Of a stretch of 64,000 nt of DNA, positions 18,003 to 26,352 are shown piece by piece (position 1 is the stretch's first letter; every line of letters starts with the position of its first letter). The DNA lies in the NCBI GenBank assembly GCA_018434945.1, contig JAHDOI010000035.1, forward strand, positions 62,001 to 126,000, written 5' to 3'. Source of the DNA: Selenomonadales bacterium (GTDB lineage: Bacteria > Bacillota > Negativicutes > Sporomusales > UBA7701). Made by a program: the position numbers and the translations under genes. The notes beneath the pieces are model-generated. The model ran no database searches, was not told the origin of the DNA, and was given only the letters and a program-made list of their open reading frames with translations.

Positions 18003-18031
18003 ATTTTACCACAACTATCCTCACTTGCCTA
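18003..18031 (-). promoter_or_regulatory. Probable promoter for the pepQ-like/efp unit
   Basis: Minus strand TAGGCA (18026-18031), 17-base spacer, TGG then TAAAAT (18003-18008), an extended -10. It would start transcription about 25 bases before the peptidase ATG. Confidence 0.4.
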
Positions 18032-18044
18032 GATTTCGGCCAGG

Positions 18045-19385
18045 TCAAGATCCGCTGATGGTTATTTTGTCTATCCTTAGCGTCGGCGCTCCTTGGGGGC
18101 CGAAGAAGCGCAGGTCGTCGCCGACGGCGTCCACTTCGCCGAGGATGTCGAGGATATTGCCGGCAATCGCCACCCCCCGCACCGGCTGGGTGAACTGGCC
18201 ATCCTTTATCCATACGCCGGCCGCGCCCACCGAAAAGTCTCCGGAAATCGGGTTGGCGGTGTGCATGCCCATGACGCTGGTGACGTAAAGGCCTTCCCGC
18301 ACGCCGCCGATCAAGGCGCTGGCCGGGGTCTCGCCCTTCGCGAAGAAGATGTTGGTCGCACCGACTTCGGGCATGCTTTTAAACGAGTGGCGCACGCCGT
18401 TGCCGGTGCTGGCCGTGCCCGCGCGCCCGGCAGTGTATGTATTGTGGAGAAAGCCCTGCAGAACGCCGCCGGCGATCAGCTCCGTGCGCCGGGTCGGCAC
18501 ACCCTCGCCGTCGACCGGCGAGCTGGCGACCCCGCCCTCGAGACGGCCGTCGTCGACAAGCGAGAGGAGCGGCGAGGCTACTTTCTTGCCGACCCTGTCC
18601 CGGAAGAGGGACCGCCCTTTTTGCACGGCATCGGCGCTCAGGGCAGGCACGAGAACCGCGAGGAAGTTGGTGGCAATATACGGCGGCAACACGATCGCCG
18701 CCTTGACAGTGCCTATTTCCTTTGCGCCCAGGAGGAGACAGGCCTCGCGGGCCGCTTCCCGGCCAATCTCGTCAGGATTCAGTGCCGCGAAATCCCGGGC
18801 GTAGCTTAGCCCCATGCCGGTCTGAACGTCGCCGCCGTCCTCGGCCAGGACCACGCCGTATAGTCCGCAGTACCCCGCGCGGTAAGAAAAGGCCAGTTCG
18901 TTCGAATTGGCGATAGCCACCCCGTATTCGGCATCTTCATAAACACACCGCTCAGTGCGCCTCACACGGCTGTCGGCGCTGCGAGCAGCCGTCTCCACCG
19001 CTTTGGCCAGCTCGATTTTCTTCTCGACTGTAGCGGCGGAAATGGCCGGGTCGAGGAGGCGCAGGGAGGATGTATCGCGTGCGGGCGACGGCAAGGTATT
19101 GTATTTGTCAGGAAATGTGCTGCGGCTGTTGGCGATCGCCTGCCTGACGGTGGCGTCAAGCGAGGCGGCGGAGACATCAGTGGCGAAGGCAAACCCGACC
19201 CGGCCGTCGCTTGAGATTATCCGCACACCCACTCCGGTGTCGTTGGCGAATTTGAGGGTTTCCACAGTCTGATCGGCGACTTCGACGAGCAACGATTTGG
19301 CGTCGAGCAGATAAGCCTCGGCGGCATGCGCTCCCTGCCTGGCGGCCTCGCGCACGGCGCGGCGGGCTAGTTCGAGATTGTCCAC
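18045..19385 (-). CDS. TldE/PmbA-family metallopeptidase subunit homologue
   Basis: 446 residues from the GTG at 19385, which has GGAGG five bases upstream; the frame is open to 19400. The sequence matches the PmbA/TldE branch: GFAFATDVS near 60, NGVRHSFKSMPEVGATNIFF, NPISGDFSVGAAGVWIKDGQ near the C-terminus. No HExxxH metal site is present, as expected for TldE. TldE works as a heterodimer with TldD, whose gene is not in this window. Confidence 0.88.
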   Translation of the reverse strand: MDNLELARRAVREAARQGAHAAEAYLLDAKSLLVEVADQTVETLKFANDTGVGVRIISSDGRVGFAFATDVSAASLDATVRQAIANSRSTFPDKYNTLPSPARDTSSLRLLDPAISAATVEKKIELAKAVETAARSADSRVRRTERCVYEDAEYGVAIANSNELAFSYRAGYCGLYGVVLAEDGGDVQTGMGLSYARDFAALNPDEIGREAAREACLLLGAKEIGTVKAAIVLPPYIATNFLAVLVPALSADAVQKGRSLFRDRVGKKVASPLLSLVDDGRLEGGVASSPVDGEGVPTRRTELIAGGVLQGFLHNTYTAGRAGTASTGNGVRHSFKSMPEVGATNIFFAKGETPASALIGGVREGLYVTSVMGMHTANPISGDFSVGAAGVWIKDGQFTQPVRGVAIAGNILDILGEVDAVGDDLRFFGPQGAPTLRIDKITISGS

Positions 19386-19435
19386 GGTAACCTCCGTCAA
19401 CCTTATTATCCGCTATCCGTCGGGCGGCATACACG

Positions 19436-21091
19436 TCAGCCGCCGGCCAGGATCCGCGCGGTTATCTCCCGGAAAATGGGGGCAGCCACATCGCTGCCCG
19501 ACATACCATCTTCTACAAATACTACCACGACATACTGAGGATTATCAAGAGGGGCGTAGCCGGCAAACCATGCATGGTTGACGCCTCGGCCGCCTACCGA
19601 ACGGCCCGTTTCGGCCGTGCCTGTCTTACCGGCGCTGCCGAGGCCGTCGACATAGGCCGCCTGCCCCGTGCCGACGCGTGTGACGGCCTGCATCATTCCC
19701 CGCAACTGGCCAGCCGTCTGCCGGGAAAGCACGCGGTGGCCGCGCGAGGCCGGGTAACTCTTGACGATCGTTCCGTCGGTGGCGGTAAGTCTGCTGACGA
19801 TGTATGGGTCGACAGCTATGCCGTCGTTGACGATAGTTGCGACCAGACAGGCGATCTGGAGCGGCGACGCTTCGAGCGTGCCCTGCCCGATGGAGAGGTT
19901 GGCAAGGTCCCCGGGGTAGACGCTGTCCGGGGCGGGCAGGTTGCCGTCCGCTTCGCCGTCGAACTCCAGCCTTGTTTTGCGGCCGAAACCGAGCCGGCCG
20001 GCATAATCGATCAGTCTGGCCGCGCCGAGCTTCATCCCAACCTGGATTATCACCGGGTTGCTGGAGTGGGCCATTGCCTCGGCGAAAGAAAGTGTGCCGC
20101 GCCCGCCTTTTTCGTAGTCCCAGCCTTTGAAACGCAGGCCGTTAACATCGATATGGCCGGGATCGTAAAATTGATCCGTCGGCCGCACAACCCGTTCTTC
20201 GAGGGCGGCGGCCGCAACCGTGAGCTTGAACACCGACCCGGGTTGATAAGCCGCCACCGCCCGATTGAGGAGCGGTGCCGTATCCCGGCCGAGGTATTCG
20301 CCGAGGTTGTTGGCGTCGAAACCCGGCCGTGAAGCCATAGCCAGTATTTCTCCCGTTCCCGGGCGCATTACGACTACCGCTCCCTTGCTGATATTCTCAT
20401 CCATCACTTTTTCGGCGATCTTCTGCACCCGGCTGTCGATCGTGAGGACGACATGGCTGGGGCCACTGCTGTCCGCCAGCCTCACCCTTTTGTAGCCAAG
20501 GCCGGGGATAAGCTGCTGCCCGGCGTCGACGACCGCCACGAGGTAGGTGGGCTGGCCGCCGCGAAGAATATCGTCGTACATGCCTTCTATGCCGCTCACG
20601 CCTCGGTTGTCGGCGGTGTTAATATAGCCGACAACATGCGCGGCCAGCGAACTGTAGCCGTACCGCACCTTCTCGGCGACCGCCATCACGCCGGGGATGC
20701 GGCGGGCGTTTACCTTGCCAGCGCTCACCGCATCCATATCGGTTTTCAGCTTGAACGGTCGCCCGTCACGGCCGATGCGGGCGTTGATTTTTGCGGCGTC
20801 GAACCCTGTCAGTTCGGCGAGTTCCCTGGCCGTGCGATCCGCATCCGCAATCTGGGTGGGGAAGACCGCCAGGCTGAAATGTTGGGCGGTGTTGGTGAGC
20901 GGTATTCCGCTGCGGTCAAGAATTTCACCCCGATCAACATCGACCGGCACTTCCTGCACTCGTCCTCCGATGCTCTGCAGGGCGAGCCGCGGCCCGGCGA
21001 CAATTTGAAGATAAATAAGCCGCCCCGCGAGCAGGCTGCAGAAGATGGTGAAAAGTAAGGCCAGGCCGAAAATCCTTTGGCTGAAGAACAT
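19436..21091 (-). CDS. Class B penicillin-binding protein (transpeptidase)
   Basis: 551 residues: one N-terminal membrane helix (8-28), a dimerisation region, and a transpeptidase domain with all three active-site motifs, SVFK at 286-289, SSN at 343-345 and KTG at 489-491. It crosslinks peptidoglycan. No PASTA repeats and no glycosyltransferase domain. It could be an FtsI/SpoVD-like or elongation enzyme; the sequence alone does not say. GAGGTG precedes the ATG. Confidence 0.93.
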   Translation of the reverse strand: MFFSQRIFGLALLFTIFCSLLAGRLIYLQIVAGPRLALQSIGGRVQEVPVDVDRGEILDRSGIPLTNTAQHFSLAVFPTQIADADRTARELAELTGFDAAKINARIGRDGRPFKLKTDMDAVSAGKVNARRIPGVMAVAEKVRYGYSSLAAHVVGYINTADNRGVSGIEGMYDDILRGGQPTYLVAVVDAGQQLIPGLGYKRVRLADSSGPSHVVLTIDSRVQKIAEKVMDENISKGAVVVMRPGTGEILAMASRPGFDANNLGEYLGRDTAPLLNRAVAAYQPGSVFKLTVAAAALEERVVRPTDQFYDPGHIDVNGLRFKGWDYEKGGRGTLSFAEAMAHSSNPVIIQVGMKLGAARLIDYAGRLGFGRKTRLEFDGEADGNLPAPDSVYPGDLANLSIGQGTLEASPLQIACLVATIVNDGIAVDPYIVSRLTATDGTIVKSYPASRGHRVLSRQTAGQLRGMMQAVTRVGTGQAAYVDGLGSAGKTGTAETGRSVGGRGVNHAWFAGYAPLDNPQYVVVVFVEDGMSGSDVAAPIFREITARILAGG

Positions 21092-21174
21092 TGGTCACCT
21101 CATGTGCTTCTTTACCCTTAGTTTCTCCATTTGTTGCCTGCTTAACCGTATGGGAGGACAAGCGTACGGTGAAA

Positions 21175-21209
21175 ACAGAACGAACCCCAGTCGTTCGCCT
21201 GGCGTTCGT
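21175..21209 (-). terminator. Probable terminator after the U32/DUF4911 genes
   Basis: Stem ACGAACnCCAG/CTGGnGTTCGT (one internal mismatch, eight-base loop), followed on the minus strand by TTCTGTTTT. The T-run is interrupted, so efficiency is uncertain. It lies 12 bases after the DUF4911 stop. Confidence 0.5.
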
Positions 21210-21221
21210 TTTCAATATCGG

Positions 21222-21440
21222 TTATTCAGGTTTTTCAAGAAATTCGATTGCCACCGGCAGGCGGCCGAGGATTGTCCGGGCGGCTGCTGCGGTATCGGCG
21301 GTAGCCCTCACGGCCAGTATACCCCTGGCCTTATCCACCGTTGTGACGACGCCCAGGTATTCATGGCCTTCCATTATCCGGTTGACGAAGTTGACGTCGC
21401 GCGGGTCGACACGGATGAAAACGGCATGTGCGTCAAACAT
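21222..21440 (-). CDS. DUF4911-type small protein
   Basis: 72 residues from the ATG at 21440, overlapping the U32 stop by eight bases with GGAAGG upstream. The pattern VFIRVDPRDVNFVNRIMEGHEYLGVVTTVD matches DUF4911, a domain of unknown function often encoded next to U32 peptidases in this bacterial group. It looks like a compact alpha/beta domain. Context suggests an accessory to the tRNA hydroxylation pair, which is inference. Confidence 0.7.
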   Translation of the reverse strand: MFDAHAVFIRVDPRDVNFVNRIMEGHEYLGVVTTVDKARGILAVRATADTAAAARTILGRLPVAIEFLEKPE

Positions 21441-22662
21441 CGCCGGCCGCCTTCCGTCGCAGCATGGCCAGTTCTTCAACCGGCAGCTCCGTTGGTATGT
21501 AGACGAGCTGTTGAGGATGGGGGGCGACCGCGATGGGATTCCCGTCGGCGTCAAACATGGCGGCGATTGTCTGGCGGAAATTTCTGCCCCGCGGCAGGAG
21601 GATCTCGATCTCCTCGCCGACTTTCATGTTATTGCGCTGTTCGACCGCCGCCAGGCCGCGGGCCGGATCATAGCCCCGCACCAACCCGACGAAATCGTGG
21701 GTCTGGCTGTAGGTGGCGCCGCTATAGAGCTGATCCTGGGAGACGGTTTTACCGAAAGCGAAACCGGTTGTGTACGGGCGGTGGGAGATTGCCGCAAGCT
21801 CGGCCAGCCATTCTTCCCTGACCGAATAACGGCTCGGGTCGGCGGCATAGGCGTCGAGCGCCTCGCGGTAAACCTTGACGACGGTGGCGACATAGTGGAC
21901 GCTTTTCATCCGCCCCTCAATCTTGAGGCTGCCCAGACCGCTGGCGATCATGGCGGGGATATGGGGCAGCAGGCATAGGTCGCGGGAGTTGAATATATAA
22001 GTGCCTCGGTCGTCCTCGAGGACCGGGAAATACTGGCCTGGCCGCGTCTCCTCGACCACATGGTAGCGCCAGCGGCAGGCCTGGGCGCACTCGCCCCGGT
22101 TGGCGTCGCGGCCGGTGAAGTAGTTGCTGAGCAGACAACGGCCCGAGTAGGAGATGCACATGGCGCCATGAACGAAGGCTTCCAGTTCTATTGCCGCCTG
22201 TTCGCGGATCAGTCTGATGTCGTCGAGGGAGAGTTCGCGGGCCAGCACGATCCTGCGGGCGCCCAGCTCCTGCCAGAACAAGGCGGCCGACCAGTTTGTG
22301 GTGTTGGCCTGTGTGCTGATGTGGACAGGCAGCGAGGGCGCAACCTGACGCACCAGCCGGTAGACGCCAAGGTCGGAGATTATCACCGCGTCGGCGCCGA
22401 TATCGCTCAACATTGCTATGTAAGCGGGCAAAGCCGCCAAGTCTTCGTTATGGGGAAAAATATTGACAGTTATGTACGCCTTTTTGCCGGCACTGTGGGT
22501 GATGGCCACGGCGTCAGCCAGCTCATCGTCGCTGAAGTTGTCGGAAAAAGCCCGCAGTCCGAAACTCTTGCCGCCGAAATAGACGGCGTCGGCTCCATAC
22601 GCCAGAGCGACGCGGAGCTTTTCCAGATTGCCGGCCGGCGCGAGTAGCTCAGGAATGTGCAT
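21433..22662 (-). CDS. U32 family peptidase-like protein, TrhP-type (tRNA hydroxylation)
   Basis: 409 residues from the ATG at 22662, preceded by GGGGGG. It has the U32 signature EAFVHGAMCISYSGRCLLS with two cysteines, and ECAQACRWRY downstream supplies two more, the set that binds an iron-sulfur cluster in TrhP. TrhP proteins introduce 5-hydroxyuridine at tRNA U34 using a prephenate-derived route. The upstream gene is a TrmR-like O-methyltransferase, the next enzyme of that pathway. B. subtilis has two such genes (yrrN, yrrO); here one long one is seen. Confidence 0.88.
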   Translation of the reverse strand: MHIPELLAPAGNLEKLRVALAYGADAVYFGGKSFGLRAFSDNFSDDELADAVAITHSAGKKAYITVNIFPHNEDLAALPAYIAMLSDIGADAVIISDLGVYRLVRQVAPSLPVHISTQANTTNWSAALFWQELGARRIVLARELSLDDIRLIREQAAIELEAFVHGAMCISYSGRCLLSNYFTGRDANRGECAQACRWRYHVVEETRPGQYFPVLEDDRGTYIFNSRDLCLLPHIPAMIASGLGSLKIEGRMKSVHYVATVVKVYREALDAYAADPSRYSVREEWLAELAAISHRPYTTGFAFGKTVSQDQLYSGATYSQTHDFVGLVRGYDPARGLAAVEQRNNMKVGEEIEILLPRGRNFRQTIAAMFDADGNPIAVAPHPQQLVYIPTELPVEELAMLRRKAAGDV

Positions 22663-23257
22663 CTGATTCGCCCCCCTGAAAATGGGAAATGGCGACGCCG
22701 TCGCCGATCGGATGGATGGTCGTGGAAAAACGGGGATCACTATTCACGAAGTCGAGGTAGGCGCGCATCCTTTTGACCAACGTCCTCATACGGCGTGGCG
22801 CTTTTTCAGCCGTCACCAGGCCATAGAAGTGGACATTGTCGGCAAAGACAACCGCGCCTGTCCGGAGTTTATCGAGTGCTTTGGCGAGGTAATCGAGGTA
22901 ATGGGCCTTGGCGGCATCGATGAACAGGAAGTCGTAGGCGCCCCCCAAGCCAGGAAGGACGGCAGCCGCGTCACCTACCAGAAGCTCGATGCGCCCGGCG
23001 TATCGTGACCGGCGGAAGAACGCCGCCGCAGCAGCAGCCCGGTCTGCGTCGACTTCGATAGTTGTAATTACCGTATCGGCCGGCGCCTGTTCGGCCATCA
23101 GCAATGTGGAATAACCGATAGCGGTGCCTATTTCGAGGATGGCCCGCGGCCTTGCATCCGCAACCGCTGCGGCCAGCAGCTCCGCGCTGTCGCGGCCGAT
23201 GACCGGGATGGTCCTCATGGCGGCGTATTCCTCCATCGACCGCAGCAAATCGTCCAT
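22649..23257 (-). CDS. trmR: O-methyltransferase, TrmR/YrrM family (5-hydroxyuridine in tRNA)
   Basis: 202 residues, class I SAM methyltransferase of the caffeoyl-CoA/COMT-like group. Motif I is ILEIGTAIGYSTLLM, and FLFIDAAKAHYLDYL contains the metal-binding Asp. Family and gene order (mltG-trmR-U32) match B. subtilis yrrL-yrrM-yrrN/O, where YrrM methylates ho5U34 to mo5U34. It overlaps the U32 gene by 14 bases and abuts mltG. Confidence 0.85.
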   Translation of the reverse strand: MDDLLRSMEEYAAMRTIPVIGRDSAELLAAAVADARPRAILEIGTAIGYSTLLMAEQAPADTVITTIEVDADRAAAAAAFFRRSRYAGRIELLVGDAAAVLPGLGGAYDFLFIDAAKAHYLDYLAKALDKLRTGAVVFADNVHFYGLVTAEKAPRRMRTLVKRMRAYLDFVNSDPRFSTTIHPIGDGVAISHFQGGESDAHS

Positions 23258-24277
23258 TTAAGTGTCGTCCCGGTTGATAGCGGCGAGATGTTCGTCGTAC
23301 GTCCGGCTGAATACATGGCTGCCGTCCTTGTTGGCGAAGAAATACAGGTATTCGGTGTCGGCCGGATATAGCACAGCTTTAATAGCCGCCAGTCCCGGGC
23401 TTGCTATCGGCCCCGGCGGCAGGCCCATGTTCTGATAAGTGTTGTACGGCGAAGGCAGCTCGGTATCCTGCACCGTCAACTCCGGTTTCGGGAAACCGAG
23501 GATATACTGGATGGTGGCGCAAGACTGCAGCGGCATCTCAAGCTTCAGCCGCCGCAGGAAAACGCCGGCGATGACCGGCCGTTCCGCGGCCACCTGCGCC
23601 TCCTTTTCGACCACTGAAGCCAAAATAATAACTTCCCGCACCGTCAGCCCGAGTTCCGCCGCCCGTTGCCGCATGGCCGGCGTGAACTGGCTGTCGAACT
23701 GGGCAACCATCATCTTGACAAGCTGTTCTTCGCTTGTTCCGGCCGCCACACGGTATGTGTCCGGGAAAACGAAACCTTCGGCCTTGTATTTGGCGTTCGC
23801 CGCGGGGCTGATGTAGGCGAACGGCGCGTAACCGGCTGCGAAAGCCTTGTATTTGGCCGCCGAAGCGAGGTTGTTCCTTTCGAGAAGGGCGGCGATCTGG
23901 TCGATGGTGAACCCTTCCGGGATGGTAAACTGTTTATAGGCTGTTTCGCCCCGCGTCAGCTTGCCGATCATATCCTTGACCGTCATCGCCTTGCTGAAGG
24001 CATATTCTCCCGCCTTCAGCGCCCCCTCCGCGCCTTCTAGTTTGGCCACGACGCGAAAAAGCAGGACATTCTTAATAAGACCTTTTTCGTATAAAAGCTC
24101 GCCGATTGCCTGGGTGGCCATCCCCGGCTTCACGACGACCATCACAGTGTCGTTTGCGGCGGCGTTGACCGGCCGGGCAAGGCTATAAACGGCGCTGCCC
24201 GCCGCGATGACGAACACGCCGGCTATAATAATGGGGATAAGCCACTTGCGCATCTGCTTGTCTATTTGCAGCATCAT
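23258..24277 (-). CDS. mltG: Endolytic murein transglycosylase MltG (YceG-like)
   Basis: 339 residues: short cytoplasmic start, one membrane helix (about 12-33), LysM-like part, then the YceG catalytic domain with VVEKEAQ, whose Glu is the catalytic residue, and LPSPYNTYQNMGLPPGPIASPG, a strong family marker. It cuts nascent glycan strands at the membrane. AGTGAGGTG precedes the ATG. A -10 TATAAT at 24301-24306 with a poor -35 may give its own promoter. Confidence 0.94.
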   Translation of the reverse strand: MMLQIDKQMRKWLIPIIIAGVFVIAAGSAVYSLARPVNAAANDTVMVVVKPGMATQAIGELLYEKGLIKNVLLFRVVAKLEGAEGALKAGEYAFSKAMTVKDMIGKLTRGETAYKQFTIPEGFTIDQIAALLERNNLASAAKYKAFAAGYAPFAYISPAANAKYKAEGFVFPDTYRVAAGTSEEQLVKMMVAQFDSQFTPAMRQRAAELGLTVREVIILASVVEKEAQVAAERPVIAGVFLRRLKLEMPLQSCATIQYILGFPKPELTVQDTELPSPYNTYQNMGLPPGPIASPGLAAIKAVLYPADTEYLYFFANKDGSHVFSRTYDEHLAAINRDDT

Positions 24278-24317
24278 AAATCACCTCACTTGCAAAGTAT
24301 ATTATACACAGTCGGAC

Positions 24318-24344
24318 AAAAAAAATGAAGCCATTAATGGCTCC
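24318..24344 (-). terminator. Terminator between the DUF1292 gene and mltG
   Basis: On the minus strand a GAGCCAT/ATGGCTT stem with a two-base loop is followed by C, A and eight T residues. It closes the DUF1292 transcript about 20 bases after its stop. Confidence 0.75.
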
Positions 24345-24364
24345 ATCGTAATCGTCAGTTCCGA

Positions 24365-24700
24365 TTATGCTTCGTCATCCTCTTCCGCGAGCAGGTCCTC
24401 GTAAGCCTGGCGTACTTCGTCGAATTCGGCGTCGGTGGGATCGACGTAAATTTCTTCGCCGCTCTCGTCTATATCAATACGGGCGATGTATACGTCGGTT
24501 TCTTCTTCCTCGCAGCCGCAGCCGCAACCGCATTCTTCCTCGTCCTCATCGATGTTGATGGGAACCAGGATGGCGAATTTCTTCTCGCCCACAGGAATGA
24601 TTACTTCTTCGCGGTAGTAATATTCGTTGCCCTCTTCGTCGGTCATCACGACAACGGGTTCTTCTTCCATATCCATGTCGTCCTTTTCAAAATCGGCCAT
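24365..24700 (-). CDS. DUF1292 protein (YrzB-like) with an alternating Cys-Gly cluster
   Basis: 111 residues, extremely acidic. The DUF1292 core (VVMTDEEGNEYYYREEVIIP) is complete. Near residue 58 the chain reads EECGCGCGCEEEE: four cysteines alternating with glycine inside an acidic loop, followed by a second beta segment. The gene keeps the conserved ireB-ruvX-yrzB order. It has its own consensus promoter and a terminator after it. The core domain's function is unknown; a metal-binding role for the cysteines is conjecture. Confidence 0.85.
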   Translation of the reverse strand: MADFEKDDMDMEEEPVVVMTDEEGNEYYYREEVIIPVGEKKFAILVPINIDEDEEECGCGCGCEEEETDVYIARIDIDESGEEIYVDPTDAEFDEVRQAYEDLLAEEDDEA

Positions 24701-24739
24701 TTCGTCACCTCATTTTCCTTTTGTCACTATGTCACTGTA

Positions 24740-24768
24740 ATTGTAGCCCAGAAGAAATAGCCTGTCAA
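24740..24768 (-). promoter_or_regulatory. Consensus promoter for the DUF1292 gene
   Basis: Minus strand TTGACA (24763-24768), 17-base spacer, TACAAT (24740-24745). It overlaps the last codons of ruvX, and the expected start near 24733 leaves a leader of about 33 bases. Confidence 0.72.
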
Positions 24769-25193
24769 GGAAGTTTCTGGGCCGGCAGGCTGTCGAGATA
24801 GCCCTGGAGAATGAACACCGCCGCCATCTTGTCGATCACCTCCCGGCGCCGTCGGCGGCTGACATCGGCCTCGATAAGCGACCTTTCCGCCGCTACCGTC
24901 GACAGGCGCTCGTCCCACAGTTTCACGGCACACGCCGGGAATGCGGCCTGAACCTCGGCGGCGAACCGCTGGGCCGCCTCGCCCCGTGGACCGATCGTCC
25001 CGTTCATGTTCTTCGGCAGACCGATAAGGAAGGTGTCGACCAAGTAGGCTTCCACAAGCTCCGCCAGGCGCCTAAAATCGGCCGTGGACGACGTCCGGCG
25101 GATGACCTCCACTCCCTGGGCAGTCAGCCCGAGTTCGTCGCTGACGGCAACACCGATCGTCTTGTCGCCGACATCAAGTGCTAGTATACGCAT
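24765..25193 (-). CDS. ruvX: Holliday junction resolvase-like RNase, RuvX/YqgF
   Basis: 142 residues with the RNase H-like fold: [14 protein letters not shown] (first catalytic Asp), [13 protein letters not shown], and [12 protein letters not shown] (DE pair). Full length. YqgF family members act in pre-16S rRNA 5' maturation and possibly on junctions. In the ancestral order it lies directly after ireB; here an aldo/keto reductase gene and a palindromic repeat separate the two. Confidence 0.93.
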   Translation of the reverse strand: MRILALDVGDKTIGVAVSDELGLTAQGVEVIRRTSSTADFRRLAELVEAYLVDTFLIGLPKNMNGTIGPRGEAAQRFAAEVQAAFPACAVKLWDERLSTVAAERSLIEADVSRRRRREVIDKMAAVFILQGYLDSLPAQKLP

Positions 25194-25228
25194 AGCATCA
25201 CCTGTTTATAACAAAGATTTAGCTTAAA

Positions 25229-25405
25229 GGCCGTTCAGAAGTGCCCAGATGCTAGGCGGCTCCGCCGGGTGCGCCGCGCCGCGTACTCGGAATGTACGCT
25301 AGCAAGCGGCCGGCGGAACAAGTGCGCGAGTTCTTAGCGCTTTAGCGCTTAGAACTGCGGCCTGCCCCTTGCGGGTACGACGCAGATGGGCGCTGCTGGG
25401 CGGCC
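25229..25405. repeat. Long palindromic interspersed repeat, copy A
   Basis: 177 bases. It starts GGCCGTTCAGAAG and ends ACGCAGATGGGCG...GGCGGCC, so the ends are imperfect inverted repeats. The centre GCGTAC-N7-GTACGC is a second inverted repeat. Copy B at 36595-36715 shares the left end, the centre GCGCCGCGCCGCGTAC and the CGCAGATGG right side. Copy A carries an extra part with AGTTCTTAGCGC pairing with GCGCTTAGAACT. It has no open frame of note and no transposase, and begins two bases after the aldo/keto reductase stop codon. Confidence 0.8.
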
Positions 25406-25407
25406 GA

Positions 25408-26352
25408 CTATATTATTTTGAGGCAGAATTCGGGGCAATATGCCCCACAATACCCGCAGCACAGACACCTCGCGGAATCGACCACGACGCGGCCGCCGCT
25501 GAGGCTCAACGCCCCGGCCGGGCATTTTTCGGCGCAGCGCCCGCAGCCGGCACACCAATCCTCCACCAGCAGGCGGCGCGTGCGGCCCGCCAGGCGGGCG
25601 GCCAGCTCACTGTCAGGCCTGTCCCCCGCGAATACCGCGCAATTGTATGTGACCTCGTCGGCCGACTGCATCCCCACAGCAACGGCGCTTACGCCGGCCG
25701 CGCCGAGCACCCAGGCGATCGCGGCGGCGGCATCCTTGATAAGGTGTCCGCCGCCTAAAGCCTTCATGGTGTAGACGCCTTTGCCGGCCGCCGCAGCGGC
25801 GGCTACGGCGGCTGCCATGTCGGCGGCCGTGCCGTCCATTATGCCGATGCCGCGCATATTGAACAACGGGTGAATGACGTCGATCTCCGCCATCTCCGCC
25901 GCCGCCCTCGCCACCTCGACGGTATGGGTGGATACCCCCGCCGCCCTGATCGTCCCCTTACGTTTTGCTTCCACCAGGTAGGCCAGGGCGTCGGCATGCC
26001 CGGCAAGTGTAAGGCGGCTGGGCTGCTCATGGAGGAGGAAAATATCGATATAGTCGCGGCCGATGGCCCGGCAGGCTTCCTCCACGCTGTGACGCATATC
26101 AGCGTACGTGTAAGCGTATGATTTCGAGGCGACGATCACTTCGGCGGCGCCGCGGCAGGCTTCTTTTATGTAGGGGTATGTGCCGTAGAGCTCGGCGGTG
26201 TCAATAAAATTAACCCCTGCATCCAGGGCCGCCCGGATAACGGCGGCGCCGCTCTGCAGAGGCAAATTTGCCTGCAATGGACCGATGGTGAGTGCCCCGA
26301 AGCACAGGCGCGACACCTTCAGGCCCGTTTTGCCGAGAACGCGGTATTCCAT
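25408..26352 (-). CDS. Aldo/keto reductase with C-terminal 2x[4Fe-4S] ferredoxin domain
   Basis: 314 residues. The barrel (1-265) has the AKR catalytic set Asp and Tyr in FIDTAELYG, Lys in VIVASKSYAY, His in IFLLHEQ. The C-terminus adds two four-cysteine clusters, CAGCGRCAEKCPAG and CLCCGYCGAYCPEFC. Fused AKR-ferredoxins are widespread in anaerobes; substrate and electron partner are unknown. It starts one base after the ireB stop and interrupts the ireB-ruvX order. A palindromic repeat follows its TAG stop. Confidence 0.9.
   Translation of the reverse strand: MEYRVLGKTGLKVSRLCFGALTIGPLQANLPLQSGAAVIRAALDAGVNFIDTAELYGTYPYIKEACRGAAEVIVASKSYAYTYADMRHSVEEACRAIGRDYIDIFLLHEQPSRLTLAGHADALAYLVEAKRKGTIRAAGVSTHTVEVARAAAEMAEIDVIHPLFNMRGIGIMDGTAADMAAAVAAAAAAGKGVYTMKALGGGHLIKDAAAAIAWVLGAAGVSAVAVGMQSADEVTYNCAVFAGDRPDSELAARLAGRTRRLLVEDWCAGCGRCAEKCPAGALSLSGGRVVVDSARCLCCGYCGAYCPEFCLKII

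Noticed and set aside
21178-21206. LexA-type GAAC...GTTC site upstream of the penicillin-binding protein gene
   Set aside because: The spacing is not four bases, and the sequence is explained by a terminator-like stem.
25205-25210. Extended -10 (TGTTATAAA) before ruvX
   Set aside because: Transcription would begin inside or after the ribosome site of ruvX, so it cannot serve that gene.
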